A stretch of 45,930 nucleotides of DNA from the NCBI GenBank assembly GCA_041494275.1, contig JBGQAM010000002.1:1-45930 (forward strand), in the 5' to 3' direction. The position numbers were made by a program, and so were the translations under genes. The notes below the pieces were generated by a model. The model had not been told where the DNA came from, searched no databases, and saw only the letters and a program-made list of their open reading frames with translations. Position 1 is the stretch's first letter. Each line of letters begins with the position of its first letter. Shown piece after piece: positions 23,030 to 31,749 of this stretch. The DNA is from COMBO-56-21 sp041494275. GTDB taxonomy: Archaea > Thermoplasmatota > Thermoplasmata > UBA10834.

Positions 23030-24790
23030 CTCGGTTTTCACAGGTATCTCAGTTGGTTTCGCGCCTTTGCCCTTTCGCATCAGCATCATCGCGAGAGCCG
23101 CAGCAATAAGTGCCAAGACGACAACTATGCCTATCAGGCCGTAGTCGAGAGTGGTCAGTCCCTTCTCTTCAGCTGTCAGTTTCGCGACTGTCGCGGGCGA
23201 TACGGTATTTGTGATCTCGTTGCCCTTCGTGTCCACAGCCGTCACATACACGTAGTACGCCGTGTCAGCATCTAGGTCTGTCAACGTGTATGTCTGGATC
23301 GACCTGTTCGTCACCTCGGCCTTCCACGTGTCTCCCGTGACATTCGAACTCATCGCCGTCAACACATATATCCTGTACTTGGCGAAGTCCGAGGCATCGC
23401 TTGCGGACCAGTTCACGGTCACGCTGCCATCGGCATTGCGCACAACGTATACCCCAGTCAACTTACCAGGAGGCGTAAGGTCTGAGACAATTGTCCCTGC
23501 CCTATCGCGCGCATCCTTCAGCAGACTTGATGCCAACATCGGGTTGTGGTTGCCTTGGCTCGAGTCGGAATCGACTGACTCGAGATTGAACTTGGATATG
23601 TTGTACTCGTTCGAAGTCGAGACCATGTTCACGCCCGTTCTGTTCCCGGCCATCTGCAGCATCAACGCGTTTGCTTGCTCGACCAGTTCAGATGTAGATT
23701 CGATTCCTACATTTGTCATTGTCGCGACAGCGTCGATATACACCTGAGCGGACTCGTTCGTTGGGAACGTCGATCCGCCGTGGCATGTTCTGCAGGCATC
23801 CGCCTTCGGTGCGAATGTGTGGTTCGGCAATGGAGTTGCAGCATAGTTGTCCGACAGGTGGCACTCGTAGCAGGCGATATCTGACATGTATGTCAGACCA
23901 GTCCTGTCTGCGAGGTATCCGGCAGTGTTGTTCCTCATCTCTGCCATTGGATGATGTACCGCCTTGCCTGGCACCGCGCCCTGGCTGTTGTGACACACCG
24001 CACAGATTTGCTCCCTCGGCAATCTGAGCTGATATTGTGTGCTGTTGTCGTGCGGGTCGTGGCATACTACGCAACCTATCTCCCACGTCAGAGGCGCATC
24101 CTCTCCTGGGGCCCTGAGCACAGTCTTCGTTACCGTGCCATTGCTCTCGATGAACTGCATGGCATTCAACACTTCGTGGCAGTTCGAGCAGGCTGCATTC
24201 TTGACATAGCTCGGCAACGTCGCGGTGTTATGCCCGGATTCGAGCCATTCGTTGTAGGTCGGGTGGTGCTGTACGCTCTGGCCTGGCTCAGAATAGTGGC
24301 ATGATCCGCACAGGCTGGAGTTCAACACGAGACCGATTGTAGCCTGCTTGTTCGCCCCTGACGCCACATGAAGGCTCCCAGGCCCGTGGCAGCTCTGGCA
24401 CGTAACATTCTGCAGATACGCTGGAAGGTGTGTGCTCACATCGTATCCCGAAACCGGGTAGATGCTAGGCACGCCGACTCCAGTCGCATTTGGCGCTCCG
24501 GTAGCGTGGCATGGCTCACAGCTGGGTAGATGGAAGCCCGCCATCAGGTCCGGAAAAGCAACTGCGTGTTTCGTGTCCACATACGTAGCCTGAACGTCGT
24601 CATGACACCCGGGGGTGGCACATACGGCATTGTCGACGTAGCTGGCAGTCGTGGGAGGAGGTCCTGCCTCATTGCTGGGCAACTGCAGCATCAAAAAAAC
24701 CAAGACACCGATAGCGCACAAGCCTAGTGCGAGTGCGAGTTTCCATGTCCTTATGCTTAACCCTCCTTCATAGCCTCTGGAGGTCGTCAC
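23024..24790 (-). CDS. Membrane-anchored nine-heme c-type cytochrome with fibronectin type III domain
   Basis: A 588-residue protein. A signal/anchor helix lies at ~14-36. The heme region (~55-345) has eight CxxCH sites (CEPCH, CQSCH, CGSCH, CSNCH, CVVCH, CAVCH, CYECH, CRTCH) and an additional first site CATPGCH, a CX4CH spacing. A helical stretch (~350-450), a fibronectin type III domain (~455-550), a second transmembrane helix (~553-575) and a Lys-rich cytoplasmic tail follow. The start is a GTG, with a TATA box ~35 bases upstream. It resembles NapC/NrfH-independent multiheme electron carriers (cytochrome c554/NrfB-like spacing) but no exact family is clear. It probably passes electrons on the outer face of the membrane, and its maturation would use the adjacent ccm genes. 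Confidence 0.88.
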   Translation of the reverse strand: MTTSRGYEGGLSIRTWKLALALGLCAIGVLVFLMLQLPSNEAGPPPTTASYVDNAVCATPGCHDDVQATYVDTKHAVAFPDLMAGFHLPSCEPCHATGAPNATGVGVPSIYPVSGYDVSTHLPAYLQNVTCQSCHGPGSLHVASGANKQATIGLVLNSSLCGSCHYSEPGQSVQHHPTYNEWLESGHNTATLPSYVKNAACSNCHEVLNAMQFIESNGTVTKTVLRAPGEDAPLTWEIGCVVCHDPHDNSTQYQLRLPREQICAVCHNSQGAVPGKAVHHPMAEMRNNTAGYLADRTGLTYMSDIACYECHLSDNYAATPLPNHTFAPKADACRTCHGGSTFPTNESAQVYIDAVATMTNVGIESTSELVEQANALMLQMAGNRTGVNMVSTSNEYNISKFNLESVDSDSSQGNHNPMLASSLLKDARDRAGTIVSDLTPPGKLTGVYVVRNADGSVTVNWSASDASDFAKYRIYVLTAMSSNVTGDTWKAEVTNRSIQTYTLTDLDADTAYYVYVTAVDTKGNEITNTVSPATVAKLTAEEKGLTTLDYGLIGIVVVLALIAAALAMMLMRKGKGAKPTEIPVKTEE

Positions 24791-24820
24791 AAAGGCGTTT
24801 CGAGGTAAATCTTTGCGGCG

Positions 24821-24830
24821 TTATATAGTT
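24821..24830 (-). promoter_or_regulatory. TATA box for the multiheme cytochrome
   Basis: AACTATATAA on the minus strand lies ~31-40 bases before the GTG start, giving a very short leader. A weaker TATA-like CCTAAATAAC at 24932-24941 on the plus strand would suit the divergent monoheme gene. Confidence 0.6.
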
Positions 24831-24998
24831 GACGGTTCACCGAATTCGAGACCGTGTACTTCCTTCATATGGTGTAAGTTGGTGAAGACTCAAAGAGCGA
24901 GCCTGCATGCGACATCCGCCACCCACAGAAACCTAAATAACGGTGTGAACAACATCGGGTTTGACGACAGCAATACGCGGAATGTGGAGAGTGTGGAT

Positions 24999-25946
24999 TT
25001 GAGAAAGAATATCACATTGATGACTGCGGTCGGTATGCTGGCTTTGCTTGTACTCATTTCACCTGTCATCGACGCACGCAGGAATGGAGTCGGCAGCGGC
25101 ACGGAGGAATACGATTGTGGTGGCTCGTGCCATTCCGTGCTCAGCAGCGCCACGATCACAATGTTCGCATCCAACCTGACCCCGGCGACAGGACAATCGT
25201 TGACTGTCACAGTCAACGTCTCCGGAGGAAGCTCTGATGCGATCCTCGGAGTAATGATTGTCTCATCGCTCAGCCCGGTGCCCGCGAGCATACCCTCGGC
25301 AGCCGGATGGGTGATCACAACTGATCCGAGCGGCTTGGCGACCTACAACTATCACGAGATCACGGACTATGCTTCTCAGACATCGATGACTTGGACGCTG
25401 ACGGCACCTCAGCAGACCGGCATATACAACCTATACGCCAGGGTGATGCATGGTTCCCCGAGCGGCGCGTCAGAAGTCGAATATGCAAAGGACTACGTTG
25501 ATGGACTCTCCTTCATTGTCGGAAGCGCCGGATTGCCGGGCATTCCGAACGTTGTTCTGACATCACCCACCGAGGGCTCTACAGTCAAGGGCTCAATGAC
25601 CGTGAACGCGAACATACCTTCGAGTCAGCCGATTGCATACGCCGTCCTGAAACTCGATGGAGTAGAAATCGGCAACAAGACCGTGGCCCCGTTCGCTTGG
25701 ACAATCGATACACGGGCATATGCCGACGGCGACCATGTCCTGAACATCACGGCGCTCGACGTGCTCGGCAACGCAGGATACAAACAGGTGACAGTAGATG
25801 TCGACAATTCAGCCACGAACACAGAGCTCTTGTCCTGGGTCTGGACAATGGCAGCAGGGAGCATAGCCATCGTGGCGTGGATAGGTGTCATGATCGTTGT
25901 TGCACTGATGATAAGGAGACGACACACAATGAAGGAGGGGAAGTAA
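24999..25946 (+). CDS. Exported monoheme protein with CX3CH site and C-terminal anchor
   Basis: A 315-residue protein from a TTG at 24999 (GGAGAG seven bases upstream; a longer frame exists but lacks signals). Signal peptide ~1-26, then a heme-type site DCGGSCHS (C40, C44, H45), which is CX3CH instead of CxxCH. A beta-sandwich domain (~50-190) has the layout of the Reelin-like/choice-of-anchor V domain that usually follows such a cysteine-histidine motif. A second Ig-like domain (~200-290, LTSPTEGSTVKGSMTV), one transmembrane helix and a basic tail follow. It is adjacent to and possibly co-transcribed with the membrane protein at 25947. It is probably an electron-transfer protein on the outer face. 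Heme attachment at CX3CH is inferred. Confidence 0.7.
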   Translation: MRKNITLMTAVGMLALLVLISPVIDARRNGVGSGTEEYDCGGSCHSVLSSATITMFASNLTPATGQSLTVTVNVSGGSSDAILGVMIVSSLSPVPASIPSAAGWVITTDPSGLATYNYHEITDYASQTSMTWTLTAPQQTGIYNLYARVMHGSPSGASEVEYAKDYVDGLSFIVGSAGLPGIPNVVLTSPTEGSTVKGSMTVNANIPSSQPIAYAVLKLDGVEIGNKTVAPFAWTIDTRAYADGDHVLNITALDVLGNAGYKQVTVDVDNSATNTELLSWVWTMAAGSIAIVAWIGVMIVVALMIRRRHTMKEGK

Positions 25947-26651
25947 ATGGTCTCGATGAGCGCGTTGCACGCACTGACTGCAGAGCTGCACGCAGGTTTT
26001 CTGACGCTGGCGTTCATTTGCATAATGATTGTCGCTGTCGCCCAGATAGTCGTTAGGCTCAGAACAAGAATGCCCAGGAAGTTTGTAGAGTGGGCCATCA
26101 AGATCAGAGGATATACTGAGGCTGCCGGATATGTCGGCGCTGTCCTCGGCGTGTTGGGGCTGCTTCTCTCGGCTTGGACTGGCATGTACGCATGGCCTGA
26201 AGACGTCCTGCTCCAGTCTGCCGTGGTAAGGAACAAGATCCTGCTCACGGCGTTCTCCACGGTCATGTGGGGCGGCGTCGTCTACATCAGGTCACGGTTC
26301 GGAAGAGGACTATGGACATGCCCCGCGATGGCCACCGTATACGTCGGACTTACATTCGTCGCATTCGGGCTCCTTGGCACGACAGGATCGATGGGCGCGC
26401 ACCTGGTCCAGGGAGGCAGCGCCCTCGACCCACTCTGGAACTTCGTTGGATTCAGAGTCGGTGCGAACCTGGTGTTGAATGCCAACATCGACGCTCTGAT
26501 CGCCATCGCGAGTGCTGGGGCGCTCGTCATCGCGCTCGTGATCGGGAGACGATACGACCTGTTCAGCGTGAAGCTCGGAGCGGATACCTGCCAGCGAGTC
26601 TTCAAATGGGATGAGCCGAAGATCGTGTACGAGTCCCCCGAGAAGAAGTAA
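25947..26651 (+). CDS. Polytopic membrane protein, partner of the monoheme protein
   Basis: A 234-residue membrane protein with about five transmembrane helices (roughly 15-40, 55-80, 97-115, 122-145, 180-202) and a charged C-terminus. Histidines in the first helix region (LHALTAELHAGFL) and before helix five (GAHLVQGG) could ligate heme b, as in small di-heme membrane cytochromes, but no family match is secure. Its ATG follows the stop of the monoheme gene directly, so the two genes are translationally linked. A role as membrane anchor or quinone-facing partner of that protein is a reasonable inference. A DUF2231-like protein is an alternative. Confidence 0.65.
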   Translation: MVSMSALHALTAELHAGFLTLAFICIMIVAVAQIVVRLRTRMPRKFVEWAIKIRGYTEAAGYVGAVLGVLGLLLSAWTGMYAWPEDVLLQSAVVRNKILLTAFSTVMWGGVVYIRSRFGRGLWTCPAMATVYVGLTFVAFGLLGTTGSMGAHLVQGGSALDPLWNFVGFRVGANLVLNANIDALIAIASAGALVIALVIGRRYDLFSVKLGADTCQRVFKWDEPKIVYESPEKK

Positions 26652-26715
26652 CGCCAGCCAGCTAGGCTTGGTTACCGCGAAAAGTTCTTTAGCGAAGGCT
26701 CGTACCCTCGTGCCA

Positions 26716-27690
26716 ATGGGAAACCTGACCGTTGCGGTAATCGGCGCCACCGACTACGCAAGAACGCTTGGCAAGAAATCGACAGCATCGGACATAACCT
26801 TCTTCGACCACAAGAAGGGGGATGTCACGCTAACGCTGGTCGAGCCGACGAAGTACCCCGACAAGTTAGCTTCGCTCTTCTTTGCCGTGTCCATGGCCGA
26901 TGCGGCTGTACTTGTCGTCGAGCAGATCAACCCGATGTTCGGCGAGACCGTTGTGATGCTTGACTGCGTCGGAGTGAAGAAGGGGTACATTGTCCTGAGG
27001 AACTTCCTTAGCCGGGAGCAGCTCGCACCATTCATCAAAGGGACAATCTTGGAGAGTTATCTATTCGTGCAGGACGACCCCGTGTCGATTCGTGAATCCC
27101 TCATGGCCGATGCCAAGAGGGTCGAGTCGACGGAGCCTCCGAAACAGGAAGAATCCGTAGGGTCCGTCCCGATCGATCACTTCTTTGACGTCCGCGGCAT
27201 CGGCACCGTGGTCCTTGGCTGGGTCGCGGACGGTTTCTTGAGAAGGCATGACCGCGTCAGGATCTTGCCAGGAGCAACCGAGGTCGAGATAAGGTCCATC
27301 CAGAAGCACGATGACGATTTCGAATGGGCAGTCGAGGGAGACAGAGTGGGCATCGCACTGAAAGGTGTTCAGATAGCCGAACTGGACAGGGGGATGACCT
27401 TGACCAACGATCCGACCATGAAGGCCTACTCGAGCGTATTAGCTGAAGCAAGGCTGGTCAAGTATTGGCTGAACCCGCTGAAACCGGGAATGGTGCTACA
27501 TATCGGACACTGGATGCAGTTCGTTCCTGCAAGGGTCGAGGACGTAAGCAACGGGGACGATTGGAGGAGACCGACCCTGAAGCTGACCCTGCAGAAGGAT
27601 CTGGCATTCCGCCCGAATTCACGGTGCGTCCTGGCACATCTCGAGGGCGGCAAGCTCAGGGTGCTGGGCACACTAGAACTGCCGGCCTGA
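26716..27690 (+). CDS. Translation-GTPase-like protein with degenerate G domain (EF1A/SelB-like)
   Basis: A 324-residue protein. Domain 2 (~135-225) is clearly of the EF-Tu/EF1A/SelB type (PIDHFFDVRGIGTVVLGWV...FLRRHDRVRI), and a beta-barrel domain 3 follows (~230-324). The N-terminal 110 residues align in outline with a G domain (AVIGATDYARTLGKKST, then ADAAVLVVEQINPMFGETV). The GHVDHGK P-loop, DxPGH and NKxD motifs are missing or altered, so GTP hydrolysis is doubtful. Similar pseudo-GTPase relatives occur in archaea with no settled role. I chose the ATG at 26716, since the frame upstream overlaps the preceding gene. It may act as a tRNA- or ribosome-binding factor. Confidence 0.75.
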   Translation: MGNLTVAVIGATDYARTLGKKSTASDITFFDHKKGDVTLTLVEPTKYPDKLASLFFAVSMADAAVLVVEQINPMFGETVVMLDCVGVKKGYIVLRNFLSREQLAPFIKGTILESYLFVQDDPVSIRESLMADAKRVESTEPPKQEESVGSVPIDHFFDVRGIGTVVLGWVADGFLRRHDRVRILPGATEVEIRSIQKHDDDFEWAVEGDRVGIALKGVQIAELDRGMTLTNDPTMKAYSSVLAEARLVKYWLNPLKPGMVLHIGHWMQFVPARVEDVSNGDDWRRPTLKLTLQKDLAFRPNSRCVLAHLEGGKLRVLGTLELPA

Positions 27691-27726
27691 AGTGCCTTTC
27701 TCGAAAGCAGAAGAGAGCCTTAGGAG

Positions 27727-27800
27727 CGGGCCCGGTGGGATTTGAACCCACGTCGTCGGCTTCGAAGGCCAAAAGGATATCCTAACTACCCCACGGGCCC
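27727..27800 (-). tRNA. tRNA-Arg (anticodon TCG)
   Basis: A complete 74-nt cloverleaf on the minus strand. The acceptor stem is GGGCCCG/CGGGCCC with discriminator G, the T-arm contains GGTTCAAATCC, and the anticodon stem TTGGC/GCCGA encloses the loop CTTCGAA, giving anticodon TCG (reads CGA). No CCA is encoded and no intron is seen. Confidence 0.95.
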
Positions 27801-27820
27801 TGGATAGTGATTGGCCCAGC

Positions 27821-27830
27821 CTATAATATC
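27821..27830 (-). promoter_or_regulatory. TATA box for tRNA-Arg
   Basis: GATATTATAG on the minus strand lies 21-30 bases upstream of the tRNA 5' end, the exact spacing of an archaeal tRNA promoter. Confidence 0.7.
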
Positions 27831-27844
27831 CTTTGGCGATGGCT

Positions 27845-27949
27845 TCATTGCTTGTGAATCAACAGACGGAGGAGAATATACACTAGGATGAACAGAAGAA
27901 AAGCCAGACCCAACATGCCAAAAGGGTATTCGATGAAAGCGCCGACCAT
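27845..27949 (-). CDS. Possible 34-residue single-helix membrane protein
   Basis: A small frame from an ATG at 27949 encodes 34 residues: a short acidic start, then a strong hydrophobic run (FGMLGLAFLLFILVYILL), ending in LLIHKQ. It has the look of a one-helix membrane peptide. It lies just after leuD on the same strand, with no clear ribosome site. It may be real or chance. Nothing else occupies 27850-27990. Confidence 0.3.
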   Translation of the reverse strand: MVGAFIEYPFGMLGLAFLLFILVYILLRLLIHKQ

Positions 27950-27994
27950 TCGACAAGCAACAACCTGCTTCCTCTTCAAGAGGATTGGGCCGAA

Positions 27995-28492
27995 TCACTT
28001 CTTTCCGAGCTTCGCTTTGATGTGAGGGATCAGACCGCCATGGTCAAGAATCACCCTAACGTGCTCTGGGATCTTGTCAAGGGCTGCTATCTTGGAGCCT
28101 TCAATAGAAGCAAGAGTGCCTGCTTCGACATCAAGCACGACAGAATCGCCATCCTTGAACACGGAATCGGCCGTTCCCGAAACGATGACGCGTAGTCCCA
28201 GATTGATCGCGTTCCTATAGAATATCCGCGCGAACGATCTTGCGACGATGGCTTGAACTCCACTGCGCCTGAGAGCGATGACCGCCTGTTCCCGGCTCGA
28301 ACCACACCCGAAGTTTCTGCCAGCTACGATGACGTCCCCTTCGGTGACTCCCGTAGCGAAATCCTTGTTTGCACCCTCCATCGCATGGGAAGCGAGATGG
28401 GCTGGATCGTAGCTGTCCAGATATCGCCCAGGGATTATCAGGTCAGTATTGACATCGTCCCCGAAAAGCCATATCCGCGGTTTGCCGCTCAT
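27995..28492 (-). CDS. leuD: 3-Isopropylmalate dehydratase / homoaconitase small subunit
   Basis: A 165-residue LeuD-type swivel domain with GDDVNTDLIIPGRYL (residues ~11-25) and GRNFGCGSSREQA. It pairs with the large subunit to isomerise 2-isopropylmalate (leucine pathway) or a homocitrate-like substrate. The ATG overlaps the leuC stop (ATGA), confirming co-translation. The longer frame upstream lies inside leuC and is rejected. Archaeal LeuD and HacB cannot be told apart securely by eye, and no leuA, leuB or aksA is in view to decide. Confidence 0.9.
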   Translation of the reverse strand: MSGKPRIWLFGDDVNTDLIIPGRYLDSYDPAHLASHAMEGANKDFATGVTEGDVIVAGRNFGCGSSREQAVIALRRSGVQAIVARSFARIFYRNAINLGLRVIVSGTADSVFKDGDSVVLDVEAGTLASIEGSKIAALDKIPEHVRVILDHGGLIPHIKAKLGKK

Positions 28493-29751
28493 CTCAAGAA
28501 CCTCCGAGGGTCGGCGATCTTGCCCTCGATCGCGCTCGCAGCCACCGTTGCGGGGCTCGCGAGGTATATGACTGCCTCCTCGGATCCCATCCGCCCACGG
28601 AAGTTCCTGTTGCTTGAGGAGATGCAGACTTCTCCGGAACCCATCACTCCCTCGTGAGAGCCTAGACACGGACCACAGCCAGGAGGCAGCAACTCGCCCC
28701 CCGCCGAAACGATTGCCCGGGCAACGCCCATATCGATAGCATCGACCAGTATCTTCCGAGACGCTGGTGCGACAATGAGTCTGCAACTAGAGGACACTTT
28801 TCTGTCCTTGAGCACCTCGGCAGCAGCAATCAGGTCTTCCAGGCGCCCGTTGGTGCATGTTCCAATGAATGCCTGGTCTACTCTGACGCCCTCGAACTTG
28901 TCCACGCTTCTGGAGATCTCCACCTTGTCAGGACCAGCCACCATCGGAGCCAACTTCGAGACTTCGACCTCCATCCGACGCTCGAACACAGCATCTGGAT
29001 CGGACCTCACGACGGCCCTGACAGGCGGATCAAATCCTCTGAACCATTCCTTGGTCACCGCATCGGGAACGACGAGCGCGGCCTTAGCGCCCATCTCTGC
29101 ACTCATGTTGCAGAGGACCATCCTGCCGGCCACGGGCATGTCCTGAATAAGAGAGCCGTGAAATTCGACGCACTTGTAGTCAGCACCCGAGGGCCCAATC
29201 ATCGCGGCAATCCTCAGAGCCACGTCCTTCGGATATGTTCCCTTTTGGAGGTGCCCTGACAACTCGATCCTGTGAGTCTCAGGTATCCTCAACCAGAGAT
29301 TACCAGTTGCCCACACCCCCGCCATCTCGGTCGCGCCGACCCCAGTTGCGAATGCCCCGACGGCTCCGGCGGTTGTCGTGTGAGAATCCGTGCCTAGCAC
29401 CAGCTGCCCGGGCCTCACGAGCCGCTCCTCAACAAGTAGCTGGTGACATATCCCCTCGCCCACATCGTAGAATCGCTCGATGCTGAAGTCATTGACCAGC
29501 TTCCTGATCCGTGCATGAACTGATGCGGTCTGAACGGTATTCGCTGGCGTGCGATGGTCGAGAACAATCGCGATTCTGTCTGAATCCCAAGGACGGTCAA
29601 GCCCGAACTCGGAGAATGACTTGTCCACGAGGAACGTATTCTCGTGAGACATCACCAGATCGGGAGAGGCCTCGACGATTTCTCCCGCCCTTGCCTTCGA
29701 ATTCCCTGAGGCTCTCCCAAGGACCTTCTCAGCAAACGTCCTGCCCGCCAT
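28489..29751 (-). CDS. leuC: 3-Isopropylmalate dehydratase / homoaconitase large subunit
   Basis: A 420-residue aconitase-superfamily protein of the archaeal LeuC/HacA length. 4Fe-4S ligands are visible: a cysteine in IGTCTNGR (~residue 293) and the pair in PPGCGPCLGSHEG. The active-site DSHTTTAGAVGAFATGVG stretch is present. It forms a heterodimer with the overlapping LeuD and catalyses a dehydration-hydration isomerisation. It is transcribed divergently from iorA across a 150-base gap. Leucine biosynthesis is the default assignment, with methanogen-type homoaconitase as the alternative. Confidence 0.92.
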   Translation of the reverse strand: MAGRTFAEKVLGRASGNSKARAGEIVEASPDLVMSHENTFLVDKSFSEFGLDRPWDSDRIAIVLDHRTPANTVQTASVHARIRKLVNDFSIERFYDVGEGICHQLLVEERLVRPGQLVLGTDSHTTTAGAVGAFATGVGATEMAGVWATGNLWLRIPETHRIELSGHLQKGTYPKDVALRIAAMIGPSGADYKCVEFHGSLIQDMPVAGRMVLCNMSAEMGAKAALVVPDAVTKEWFRGFDPPVRAVVRSDPDAVFERRMEVEVSKLAPMVAGPDKVEISRSVDKFEGVRVDQAFIGTCTNGRLEDLIAAAEVLKDRKVSSSCRLIVAPASRKILVDAIDMGVARAIVSAGGELLPPGCGPCLGSHEGVMGSGEVCISSSNRNFRGRMGSEEAVIYLASPATVAASAIEGKIADPRRFLR

Positions 29752-29901
29752 GACTACTCAAACCAGATGTTCGTATTTCAAAATGACGCGGGAAGAGCTC
29801 AGGTTGGAACTACAGCATTATTGGTCGAAGCCACAAAGTGGCGTAAGATTACGGATAGCTGGAAAAGGTATTTCCACTAAGTACCCAATCACTTCGCCGC
29901 A

Positions 29902-31749
29902 ATGGACAGAGTTCTAGACACAGCTCCAGGGTCGAAGGTGCTCCTCCTAGGGAACGAAGCCATCGCCAGAGGAGCTCTTGAAGCGGGAGTCGCAGTGGCA
30001 ACTACTTACCCGGGCACGCCCGCGTCAGAGATAGGAGACGCGCTCGCGCGCGTAGCCAAAGACGCTGGAGTGTACTTCGAGTACTCGACCAATGAGATAG
30101 TCGCGACCGAGTTTGCCATCGGAGCCGCTGCCTCTGGTGTGAGGGCTCTCGTTAGCATGAAGCACGTTGGGCTCAACGTGGCCGCTGATGCGCTCCTGAC
30201 CTTTGCGTACACGGGCACGCGTGGCGGGTTTGTTCTCGTAACCGCGGATGATCCATCCTGTCATTCGAGCCAGAACGAGCAAGATAACAGGTACTACGCA
30301 CTACTCGGAGGGATCCCGCTTCTCGAACCTTCTTCGCCGCAGGAATGCTATCAGATGACCAAGGAGGCATTCGCACTCTCCGAGAAGCTCGAGTTGCCTG
30401 TGATTCTCAGGACGACCACGAGAGTGTCGCACGTGCGGGGACCTGTCGTGGTAGGCGAGATAGTCCCAGGACCAAGGAAGAAGGAGTTCGTGAAGGATCC
30501 AAAACGGTTCGTCACTATGCCTGCGGTCGCCAGAGCAAGGCATTTGATTCTCCTAGAACGACTGCGAGAAGCTTCGAAGCTGGCTGACGAATCCGCTCTC
30601 AACCGAGTCTACAGAATCGGAGCTGGGGGCAGGTCGGGAATCATCACGTCATCTGCAGCGTTCAATTATGTGATGGATGCGGCGAAGATGCTCGGGATGT
30701 CGACAGACGTACTCAAGCTCGGGTTCTCGCACCCACTCCCGACGCACTTGATTGTCGAATTTCTCAAGACACATGGTTCGGTCGCAGTTGTAGAGGAACT
30801 CGAACCTATCCTTGAAACCGCTATTAGAGCAGTCGCGCAACACGAGGGGCTCAAGACGAAGATACTCGGCAAAGCCGACGGCGCATTCCCGCAGGCCTAC
30901 GAGTTCGATCAGACAATAGTGGCCTCAGGACTTGTGAAGTCATTTGGGCTGAAAGGGGGGGCTGCGAAGACCGTCTCTATGGATTTGCCACACATGCCGG
31001 TCAGGCCGCCCGTGCTCTGTGCCGGCTGTCCGCACAGCGCGACGTACTTCGCCGTCAACAAGGCGACGAACCGCAAAGCGATATTCGCATCCGACATCGG
31101 CTGCTACACGCTCGGAGTTGCACCGCCCTACAACGCCGCCGACCTCCTTGTCTGCATGGGTTCAAGCGTTGGAACCGCTGGAGGACTTGCGAAGGTCAAC
31201 GACCAGCCTGTAATCGCATTCATCGGAGACTCGACTTTCTTCCATGCTGGGATCCCTGGTCTGATCAACGCCGTGCACCACGGACACAAGTTCCTGCTGA
31301 TGATCCTCGACAATCGTACGACCGCGATGACCGGGCACCAGCCTCACCCTGGCAGCGACAGAGGTCCATCCTGCTGCGACATAACATCGATCTCTATCGA
31401 AGAGGTTGTCAAGGGTTGCGGGGTCAAATGGCTCAAGGTCGTCGACCCGTACGACATCAAGACTACGACAGACACGGTCAAACAGGCTCTGACACAGAAC
31501 GGCGTTTCGGTCATCATTGCCAGGAGGGAATGCGCCCTGATCGTGAAGAGAGACCAGAAAGGGGCGATCCTGAAGAAGCAGTACATCGACCAAGAGGCCT
31601 GCAAGAAGTGCAGGACCTGTGTGGACAAGTTCCAGTGTCCCGCCATCTCGAGCGTCGACAAGATACAGACGATCGACGACGAGTCGTGCGCAGGATGCGC
31701 AGTGTGCGCCCAAGTCTGTCCTCACAAGGCCATCAAGGAGGCCAGGTGA
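29902..31749 (+). CDS. iorA: Indolepyruvate:ferredoxin oxidoreductase alpha subunit
   Basis: A 615-residue TPP-dependent subunit. The pyrimidine-binding half (1-~200) begins LLLGNEAIARGALEAGV and has the TYPGTPASEIGD motif. The TPP/Mg half (~350-530) has GDSTFFHAGIPGLINAV and ILDNRTTAMTGHQPHPG. A C-terminal ferredoxin-like module carries two 4Fe-4S motifs (CKKCRTC...CP and CAGCAVCAQVCPHKA). With IorB it oxidatively decarboxylates aryl pyruvates from aromatic amino acids to aryl-acetyl-CoA, reducing ferredoxin. Its stop overlaps the iorB start. The short leader suggests leaderless or near-leaderless translation. Confidence 0.96.
   Translation: MDRVLDTAPGSKVLLLGNEAIARGALEAGVAVATTYPGTPASEIGDALARVAKDAGVYFEYSTNEIVATEFAIGAAASGVRALVSMKHVGLNVAADALLTFAYTGTRGGFVLVTADDPSCHSSQNEQDNRYYALLGGIPLLEPSSPQECYQMTKEAFALSEKLELPVILRTTTRVSHVRGPVVVGEIVPGPRKKEFVKDPKRFVTMPAVARARHLILLERLREASKLADESALNRVYRIGAGGRSGIITSSAAFNYVMDAAKMLGMSTDVLKLGFSHPLPTHLIVEFLKTHGSVAVVEELEPILETAIRAVAQHEGLKTKILGKADGAFPQAYEFDQTIVASGLVKSFGLKGGAAKTVSMDLPHMPVRPPVLCAGCPHSATYFAVNKATNRKAIFASDIGCYTLGVAPPYNAADLLVCMGSSVGTAGGLAKVNDQPVIAFIGDSTFFHAGIPGLINAVHHGHKFLLMILDNRTTAMTGHQPHPGSDRGPSCCDITSISIEEVVKGCGVKWLKVVDPYDIKTTTDTVKQALTQNGVSVIIARRECALIVKRDQKGAILKKQYIDQEACKKCRTCVDKFQCPAISSVDKIQTIDDESCAGCAVCAQVCPHKAIKEAR

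Noticed and set aside
27786..27998. A 70-residue minus-strand frame overlapping the tRNA-Arg gene
   Set aside because: It runs into the tRNA and crosses its promoter, with no ribosome site or membrane or domain pattern.
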